Part shown: positions 58,094 to 64,000 of the stretch, piece after piece | Layout: each line of letters begins with the position of its first letter | How positions within the stretch are numbered: position 1 is the first letter of the stretch | From: Paenibacillus arenosi | GTDB taxonomy: Bacteria > Bacillota > Bacilli > Paenibacillales > Paenibacillaceae | DNA length: 64,000 nt | Direction: 5' to 3' | Assembly: GCF_014841135.1 (NCBI RefSeq) | Contig: NZ_JACYTN010000007.1 | Location: 108,681-172,680, forward strand | The notes under the pieces: generated by a model | Told to the model about the DNA's origin: nothing | The model's input: only the letters and a program-made list of their open reading frames with translations | Databases searched by the model: none | Program-made: the position numbers and the translations under genes

Positions 58094-59824
58094 GTGAAGG
58101 CGACTCAAAGACTCGCATGGCATTATATTCGACAGTGGTTGTTTATTTCGATCGCGTTGCTTCTTAGTGTTGTCATCGCATTTTCATGGATTGTAGATCG
58201 TACGATGGCTCTAAATATGAACCGGAATTTTGCGAATCATGGATTTGACAACTTGGTTGATTCAATTTCGGTTATAAATGGACAGCTTCAATGGGATGAG
58301 CAGTTGATACAACAAGTGAAGGTTAGCGGTGGATGGCTTCAGATTGCAGATTCAAGCGGAGCTGTTTTGCATGAATTTTTTGTTCCTGACGATGTGCCCA
58401 AAAAGTATAAGGTGGGAGAACTTGTCTCTTTTATGCATCGGAAGGTTCCTTTTCCATATGACGTATATGCTTATTTGAGAGCTATAGGTGATTATGAAAT
58501 CATGCTCATTTATGGTGAGAAATCAGAAAAGGAGCATTTGCTGGACGCGTGGTTAAAAGATCCCGAAAAGGCAAAGCCGATGATCAAACAAGCTGGAGCA
58601 TGGGTGCAGTCGATAAATGCAGAGGGAGATGATTTAGAGAGTTGGAATAAGCCAAAGAGCATAGAAAGTAAGATCAGCCCGTATGAGTTGGTTCTACGTG
58701 CTGGATATGAGGAACATTATGGCGAGCGAGTTGCTTTTCAATATGATTCGAATTCAGGGAATACGTGGGTTCTTCGTATGCCTTATTCATCGTTAGATGC
58801 AGAGCCTTTTGTGATCATGGCAGGCCTGCACTTATATAGCGAAACGCAAATATGGATGGTCGGCATCGGGGCTGTGGTGCTCTCAATGCTGATTCTGTTT
58901 GCCATCATGGCATGGTGGGAAAGCAGTCGAATTGGTCGTCCACTTACTCATTTTATGAGATGGGCAGAAGCAATGTCCAATCATCAATACGAGGAGCCGC
59001 GGAACATATCTGGAAAGTATCTTTCGCTTAATGGCAAGGGTAGATTGAAACGAAACTATCGAATTTATAGTGACGTTTGGCAGGCGCTGAGTACGCTCTC
59101 TGAGAGATTACAGCAGTCTGAAAGTGATCGAGAACAGCATGAACGGCTGCGGGAGCAATGGTTGACGGGGTTGACGCATGACCTAAAGACCCCATTGGCT
59201 TCCATTATTGGCTATGCTCACCTACTGAATGCTAACCAGTATGACTGGAGTGAAGCAGAGAGAATGGAATTTAGCATGCTGATTCAACAGAAAGCCGAGC
59301 GTATGGATGAGCTTATACAAAATTTGAATTTAACCTATCAATTAAAAAGCAATGCGTTACCGATGGATCGAGTGGAGACGGAAATGAATGATTGGATGTC
59401 TAGTATCGTCCATGAACTGCTGCCAGTACCGGCTGATACAGAAGCGAAAATCATTTTTAACCCTTCGCCACAACCGATTATGTTGAATATTGATGTTCGG
59501 TATTTTGTACGGGCAGTTGAAAATGTGTGTATGAATGCTTGGATTCATAACGAGTCAGGAACGATAGTGACGGTATCTATCGAGCAAGATGAAGCGGGAA
59601 CGACCCTTTTATTTATGGATGATGGGCGCGGTATGGATGAGCAGGCCCTGCAAAACTTGTTCCAAAGATATTACCGTGGTACATCTACAGATACGACGGA
59701 TCGAGGCAGCGGTCTTGGTATGGCTATTACGAAACAATTAATAGAAGCGCATGATGGTGAAATTTCTGTACAGAGCCAGATAGGGAAAGGAACGACTATT
59801 CGTTTTTATTTCCCGAGAAATTAG
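58094..59824 (+). CDS. sensor histidine kinase
   Basis: A 576-residue membrane kinase. Helix 1 is at about 13-36 and helix 2 at about 250-274, flanking an extracellular domain of about 215 residues (an unusual, polar sensor with SGAVLHEFFVPDDVPKKYKV). A HAMP-like linker follows, then HisKA with LTHDLKTPLASIIGYAHLL (phospho-His, about 359) and HATPase (NVCMNAWIHNES = N box, DDGRGMDEQAL = G1, GSGLGMAITKQLIEAHDGEI = G2). GTG 58094 follows AAGGAGGGTTAATT. It is coupled to the OmpR-type regulator upstream. The ligand is not known. Confidence 0.92.
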   Translation: MKATQRLAWHYIRQWLFISIALLLSVVIAFSWIVDRTMALNMNRNFANHGFDNLVDSISVINGQLQWDEQLIQQVKVSGGWLQIADSSGAVLHEFFVPDDVPKKYKVGELVSFMHRKVPFPYDVYAYLRAIGDYEIMLIYGEKSEKEHLLDAWLKDPEKAKPMIKQAGAWVQSINAEGDDLESWNKPKSIESKISPYELVLRAGYEEHYGERVAFQYDSNSGNTWVLRMPYSSLDAEPFVIMAGLHLYSETQIWMVGIGAVVLSMLILFAIMAWWESSRIGRPLTHFMRWAEAMSNHQYEEPRNISGKYLSLNGKGRLKRNYRIYSDVWQALSTLSERLQQSESDREQHERLREQWLTGLTHDLKTPLASIIGYAHLLNANQYDWSEAERMEFSMLIQQKAERMDELIQNLNLTYQLKSNALPMDRVETEMNDWMSSIVHELLPVPADTEAKIIFNPSPQPIMLNIDVRYFVRAVENVCMNAWIHNESGTIVTVSIEQDEAGTTLLFMDDGRGMDEQALQNLFQRYYRGTSTDTTDRGSGLGMAITKQLIEAHDGEISVQSQIGKGTTIRFYFPRN

Positions 59825-60061
59825 GTTTTAGTTCTAGTATTTTGTTTGTCCTCATAGAGTCTACTAATAGCAATCTTTCATTCCTCGCACTTGCTTACAA
59901 AGCCTATGAAATATTGAGAGATTACGAGAATGTATGTGGGATACGAAACGATGCTTTAATCATTCGCCCTTCATTTTCGCAGCTACTCAACAAAGGTTTC
60001 TCGCAAGCTTGTGTGATCCGAATGAAAGACAGTGACAGCAGGCAAGGAGGCGAACAAATAG

Positions 60062-61378
60062 ATGGAATGGAATGATGAAAATAATAAAAATCGTTGGAAT
60101 AAGCAGAATTTGAAGAAGTGGGAACCGATCATTTTATCCGGGCGGATGTTTATGTTGATGGCAGTTGCTTCAGCTGCTTTTTTCATCGTAATTGGCATAG
60201 GGGTTATTGCTGAGCAGAAGGCGCAGTCTACTCCTTTGGCTGGTATGAAAGGCATTGCAGCTCAACTGCCTGCGCAACTATTTATGAACGCGATTGCGAT
60301 GGAGATGCCGGGCGTACCTGATTCTGCACAGCAATTGCAATGGAATAGCAAGGATGCAGCAAGACTATTGGTTCGTTTGATGACGAATATGAATCCGCTT
60401 GATCCGAAAACATTGCTAGCAGGAGAATTACCGCGGGCCAATCGTGAACAGACTGTTCCACTGCGGCTTCCAGAGGGGAATCAGTACGCGAAAGGCCCTG
60501 CTGATTATATGCCTTTGCCTAATCAACTTACGCAAGGTGAAGACGATCCTCAGTCATCACAGGATAATAGGATCAAGCCATTGCCAGGGAGTTCGGGTAA
60601 AGATTCCGCAGGCACGAAACAGCCTTCTTCACAGATGAGCAATAAAGTTGTGTTCATTTACCACTCACATAATCGAGAATCGTGGAATCCGGTATTAAAA
60701 AGTAAAAGTTCCAATCCAAACGATGCTGAATTGAACATTACACTTGTTGGTAAACGACTTCAGGATCAATTAGAGAAGCGAGGAGTAGGAGCTGCGCATT
60801 CCGATAAAGATTATGCATCCAGTGTCGAAGGATACAAGTGGAATCAGTCTTATAAATATTCACATGGCACAATTAAAGAAGCGATGTCGCAGCATCAAGA
60901 TTTACAGTTCTTTTTTGATATTCATCGCGATGCGCTTCGCCGGGAAGATTCAACCGTGACGATTAATAATAAATCATATGCCCAAGTATACTTTATTATT
61001 GGACATCGCAATCCGAACTGGAAGAAGAACGAGAAATTTGCCTCAGAAATTCATAGCAGGTTGGAAAAAGATTATCCCGGCATCTCCCGCGGCATTTGGG
61101 GCAAGTCTGCTGCCCAAGGTAATGGTGAGTACAATCAATCTCTATCTCCAAACAGTGTCATTGTTGAAATAGGCGGTATCGACAATACGTTGGAGGAGAG
61201 CTACCGGACGGTGGATTTATTAGCAGATTTAATCGCTGATATCGTGCATGAACAGCAGGGAGATAAGCCAGTAACGAAACCAGTGAATGCTGATAGCAAC
61301 AAAGGGAAAAAGGCCTATTCAGCTTACTCTCCAGAAAAATCGCGTGACGATACGAGTGCTGCTACCTCTATTGGTTAG
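60062..61378 (+). CDS. spoIIP: stage II sporulation protein P
   Basis: A 438-residue membrane-anchored peptidoglycan hydrolase (amidase/endopeptidase) of the SpoIID-SpoIIP-SpoIIM engulfment machine. N-terminal membrane helix (about 28-52), a spacer with a low-complexity Gln/Ser/Asp part (about 155-195), then the catalytic domain: VVFIYHSHNRESWNP (zinc His, about 200), FFFDIHRDALRR (second His/Asp), VYFIIGHRNPNWKKNEKFASEIHSRLE and VIVEIGGIDNTLEES (Glu). The C terminus has a Lys/Ser-rich tail of about 40 residues. ATG follows AAGGAGGCGAACAAATAG. It lies in the gpr-spoIIP-yqxA-lepA order known in Bacillus, here with three unrelated genes inserted after gpr. Confidence 0.94.
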   Translation: MEWNDENNKNRWNKQNLKKWEPIILSGRMFMLMAVASAAFFIVIGIGVIAEQKAQSTPLAGMKGIAAQLPAQLFMNAIAMEMPGVPDSAQQLQWNSKDAARLLVRLMTNMNPLDPKTLLAGELPRANREQTVPLRLPEGNQYAKGPADYMPLPNQLTQGEDDPQSSQDNRIKPLPGSSGKDSAGTKQPSSQMSNKVVFIYHSHNRESWNPVLKSKSSNPNDAELNITLVGKRLQDQLEKRGVGAAHSDKDYASSVEGYKWNQSYKYSHGTIKEAMSQHQDLQFFFDIHRDALRREDSTVTINNKSYAQVYFIIGHRNPNWKKNEKFASEIHSRLEKDYPGISRGIWGKSAAQGNGEYNQSLSPNSVIVEIGGIDNTLEESYRTVDLLADLIADIVHEQQGDKPVTKPVNADSNKGKKAYSAYSPEKSRDDTSAATSIG

Positions 61379-61449
61379 GTTAAGACAGCTCATTTTGGGA
61401 TACACCTTCTATTGTACTTTCGATACCTAATGAACCGGAGGTTTAGGAG

Positions 61450-61899
61450 ATGAAACGTATTGTTCCGCGCATTACGGTTTTGCTTCTGTTTACTATTATT
61501 GGCGTGTTAGTTGGTATGGAATGGACGCGCCTAGGTATCGATAGGGTGTATGGCCCTATGCCGCAAACGGCTGTCACGGAGGCTTCATCTAAACTGCCTG
61601 ACAGTGGACAGCAAGCTTTAGAGAAGCAGCAGTGGAATGTTCAAACAGGTTCAACCGAACCAACTACAAGTTGGGAATCAGAATGGAATCGGCAGCTAAA
61701 GTCTGTATCTGAAGTGAATCTTCGTAATGAGCAGCAGGCAACTGAAGAATGGGAGAAGCAAATGCCTGAGCATATGGGATTGCCTCCAATTGAGAAACCT
61801 CCAGTCAACAAATTAGCGGATAAAACAGCGGGTTTTTTATCTCGATTGTCTGAGGCAGGGATTCAAGCGGTTGTAGGAATATTCGACGGATTGTTCTAA
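61450..61899 (+). CDS. yqxA: YqxA-like protein (DUF3679 type)
   Basis: A 149-residue protein with an N-terminal membrane helix (about 6-24, [18 protein letters not shown]) and a mostly polar outer part. A hydrophobic C-terminal amphipathic stretch is at about 125-149 ([21 protein letters not shown]). The [21 protein letters not shown] opening and its place between spoIIP and lepA match YqxA. ATG follows CGGAGGTTTAGGAG. Function is unknown; context suggests sporulation. Confidence 0.78.
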   Translation: MKRIVPRITVLLLFTIIGVLVGMEWTRLGIDRVYGPMPQTAVTEASSKLPDSGQQALEKQQWNVQTGSTEPTTSWESEWNRQLKSVSEVNLRNEQQATEEWEKQMPEHMGLPPIEKPPVNKLADKTAGFLSRLSEAGIQAVVGIFDGLF

Positions 61900-61985
61900 A
61901 TGTTACTGCGCCATTGATGCCGGCGGTGTTATTCGGTATAATAAAACAATTGAAACTTGGCACAGTGGTGGGGGTATTAGATCGA

Positions 61986-63806
61986 ATGACGGAATTGCTG
62001 TCACGACAGAAGAAAATTCGCAATTTTTGTATTATTGCACATATTGACCACGGAAAGTCCACGCTTGCCGATCGCATTCTGGAATATACGGGAGCACTAA
62101 CTTCCCGTGAAATGCAAGCACAGGTGCTTGACCAGATGGATCTGGAGCGCGAACGTGGTATTACAATTAAATTGCAAGCGGTTCGTCTTACTTATAAGGC
62201 GGACGATGGAGAAGAATACATTTTGAACCTGATCGATACGCCAGGACACGTCGACTTCACGTATGAAGTTTCCCGTAGTTTGGCAGCTTGTGAAGGGGCA
62301 TTGCTAGTTGTCGATGCTGCGCAAGGTATTGAAGCACAGACCCTGGCTAACGTATATTTGGCACTTGATAATAACTTGGAGATTATACCGGTTATCAACA
62401 AGATTGACTTGCCAAGTGCAGATCCTGAGCGCGTAAAGCAAGAAGTAGAAGAGGTAATCGGTCTAGATTGCTCTGATGCTGTTCATGCTTCTGCCAAAGC
62501 AGGTATCGGTATTCGTGAAATTTTGGAGCAAGTTGTTACGAAGATTCCAGCTCCTACAGGTGACCCGGAAGAGCCGTTGAAGGCGCTTATTTTCGACTCC
62601 CATTATGATCCGTACAAAGGTGTAATTGTCTATGTTCGTGTTGTCAATGGAGCAATTCGCGCCGGCAGTAAAATCAAAATGATGGCAACGGGCAAGACGT
62701 TCGAAGTTATTGAAGTAGGCGCATTCAAGCCGCGCATGACAAGTGTGGATGAGTTGAATGTAGGTGACGTAGGTTTCGTTGTTGCTGGTATTAAAAATGT
62801 TGGCGATACGCGTGTCGGTGATACAATTACGGAAATGAAAAATCCTACAGCAGAGGCATTGCCAGGTTACCGTAAAATTAACCCAATGGTATTCTGTGGA
62901 TTGTACCCGATCGAGACTACGGACTATAACGACCTGCGCGAGGCGTTGGAGAAGTTGCAGTTGAATGATGCGTCTTTGACGTTCGAGCCTGAAACATCCA
63001 CAGCTCTAGGGTTTGGTTTCCGTTGTGGATTCTTGGGACTATTGCATATGGAAATTATCCAAGAGCGTATTGAGCGTGAGTTCAACATTCCGTTGATTAC
63101 AACAGCACCAAGCGTTATTTATAGTGTCACGTTGACAGATGGTGAAGTACTTCGTATTGATAATCCATCCAACTATCCGGATCAACAAAAGATCGACTTT
63201 GTTGAAGAACCATTCGTCAAAGCTTCGATTATCGTTCCTAACGATTATGTTGGAGCGATTATGGAGCTTTGCCAAGGTAAGCGTGGAGAGTTCGTCGATA
63301 TGCAATACTTAGACACGACTCGTGTTACCATTACGTATCACATTCCGTTGTCTGAGGTTGTGTATGACTTCTTCGACCAGTTGAAATCCAACACAAGAGG
63401 TTATGCATCATTCGATTATGAGCTATCTGGCTACCGTCGTTCTAATCTCGTGAAAATGGATATTATGCTTAATGGTGAGCAAGTGGATGCTTTGTCCATC
63501 ATTGTTCACAAAGATCGTGCTTACTCACGTGGTAAAGTCGTTTGTGAGAAGATGCGCGAATTGATTCCTCGCCAAATGTTCGAGGTGCCGATTCAAGCTT
63601 CGATCGGGACGAAGGTTATTGCTCGTGAAACGGTTAAAGCAATGCGTAAAAACGTATTGGCGAAATGTTACGGTGGTGACATCTCCCGTAAACGTAAGTT
63701 GCTGGAGAAGCAGAAGGAAGGTAAGAAGCGTATGAAGCAGGTCGGTTCCGTTGAGGTTCCGCAAGAGGCATTCATGGCGGTTCTTAAGATTGACGACAGC
63801 AAGTAA
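61986..63806 (+). CDS. lepA: elongation factor 4 (LepA)
   Basis: A 606-residue translational GTPase. Domain [22 protein letters not shown] (G1), [12 protein letters not shown] (G2), [14 protein letters not shown] (G3), [13 protein letters not shown] (G4) and SAKAGIGI (G5). Domain II and III follow, then LepA-specific C-terminal [20 protein letters not shown] and [35 protein letters not shown]. Start ATG 61986 fits family length; GTG/GGG upstream adds a few residues. It is the last gene before a terminator and an intron-like element. Confidence 0.97.
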   Translation: MTELLSRQKKIRNFCIIAHIDHGKSTLADRILEYTGALTSREMQAQVLDQMDLERERGITIKLQAVRLTYKADDGEEYILNLIDTPGHVDFTYEVSRSLAACEGALLVVDAAQGIEAQTLANVYLALDNNLEIIPVINKIDLPSADPERVKQEVEEVIGLDCSDAVHASAKAGIGIREILEQVVTKIPAPTGDPEEPLKALIFDSHYDPYKGVIVYVRVVNGAIRAGSKIKMMATGKTFEVIEVGAFKPRMTSVDELNVGDVGFVVAGIKNVGDTRVGDTITEMKNPTAEALPGYRKINPMVFCGLYPIETTDYNDLREALEKLQLNDASLTFEPETSTALGFGFRCGFLGLLHMEIIQERIEREFNIPLITTAPSVIYSVTLTDGEVLRIDNPSNYPDQQKIDFVEEPFVKASIIVPNDYVGAIMELCQGKRGEFVDMQYLDTTRVTITYHIPLSEVVYDFFDQLKSNTRGYASFDYELSGYRRSNLVKMDIMLNGEQVDALSIIVHKDRAYSRGKVVCEKMRELIPRQMFEVPIQASIGTKVIARETVKAMRKNVLAKCYGGDISRKRKLLEKQKEGKKRMKQVGSVEVPQEAFMAVLKIDDSK

Positions 63807-63842
63807 GCAACTCGCATACTTGTCTAGATATAAGTGCTTTTA

Positions 63843-63879
63843 ACAAAGAACCGTGCCCTAATAGGCGCGGTTCTTTGTG
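63843..63879 (+). terminator. rho-independent terminator of lepA
   Basis: ACAAAGAACCGTGCC-CTAATA-GGCGCGGTTCTTTGT, a long stem with one mismatch. The usual T run is replaced by GTT and then the intron-like sequence. Confidence 0.85.
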
Positions 63880-63881
63880 TT

Positions 63882-64000
63882 GTACGCCCAGCATGGGCGT
63901 CATCTCTAGGGTGAAAGTCCCGAACGGGGGCTGGCGAACGCCTACCGTTAGCCAAGAGCAAGGGTGTCTGTCGTGAGGCAGAATCTGAAGGAAGCTGGAG
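63882..64000 (+). mobile_element. 5' end of a group II intron, running off the window
   Basis: From 63882 the sequence reads GTACGCCCAGCATGGGCGTC, a G-T-n-C-G start and small first hairpin (GCCCA/TGGGC). Then come CTCTAGGGTGAAAGTCCCGAA and GAATCTGAAGGAAGCTGGAG, phrases typical of domain I of bacterial group II introns. The reverse-transcriptase ORF and 3' end would lie beyond 64000. It sits just after the lepA terminator hairpin, a preferred target of terminator-associated (IIC-type) introns, although the subclass cannot be decided from this piece. Confidence 0.7.

Noticed and set aside
59842..60075. 77-codon frame upstream of spoIIP
   Set aside because: No start signal and overlaps the spoIIP ribosome binding site and start; sequence not protein-like.
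1..64000. CRISPR array or complete prophage
   Set aside because: No regularly spaced repeat array, cas genes, phage structural genes or integrase were seen; the only mobile element is the intron-like 3' edge.

Overview
The window looks like chromosomal DNA of an endospore-forming, naturally competent-type Bacillota, most likely Paenibacillus or a close relative. The reasons are the sporulation genes (sigK, spoVAC-AD-AE, gpr, spoIIP, yqxA), the gene order yqeG-yqeH-aroE-yhbY-nadD-yqeK-rsfS-(S1 protein)-methyltransferase-leuS-comER-comEA-comEB-comEC-(ECF sigma pair)-holA-rpsT-gpr-spoIIP-yqxA-lepA, strong AGGAGG-type ribosome binding sites, a T-box before leuS and a moderate base composition. 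The species assignment is inference.

Positions 1 to about 17,000 are accessory. They hold small stand-alone enzymes (methyltransferase, three GNATs, HD hydrolase, nucleotidyltransferase-like proteins, CPBP protease, P-loop kinase, VOC, cupin, beta-lactamase-like hydrolase), two tRNAs (Leu-CAA and His-GUG) and several broken genes. The standout is a compact locus at about 2.29-6.85 kb. Its parts, in order, are phased direct repeats at a putative promoter, an orphan NarL/LuxR-type regulator, a MauE-like membrane redox protein, a membrane-anchored thioredoxin-like protein, an ABC exporter without a peptidase domain, and two tandem 36-residue six-cysteine peptides. The peptides have near-perfect Shine-Dalgarno sequences and a shared strong terminator. 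I read it as an apparently undescribed leaderless, disulfide-rich peptide (bacteriocin or signal) system. The second peptide gene arose by a local tandem duplication that carried a piece of the ABC gene, now decayed except for the ribosome binding site.

Positions 17,000-33,300 carry an MBL-fold hydrolase, an MHYT-PAS-GGDEF-EAL cyclic-di-GMP protein, a lactonase, a secreted GH19 chitinase-like enzyme, pro-sigma-K, a remnant of a surface-type protein, a CBM9-like protein, the spoVA genes with a 45-residue membrane peptide in front, and a MoxR/DUF58/transglutaminase operon.

Positions 33,300-63,800 are the conserved core: ribosome assembly (yqeH, yhbY, rsfS), NAD and shikimate biosynthesis (nadD, aroE), leucyl-tRNA synthetase under T-box control, DNA uptake (comEA, comEC and neighbours), an ECF sigma/anti-sigma pair, DNA polymerase III delta (holA), S20 (rpsT), spore protease (gpr), a LytM-type lipoprotein, a two-component system, spoIIP-yqxA and lepA. 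The last about 120 bases look like the 5' end of a group II intron lying just after the lepA terminator and running off the window.
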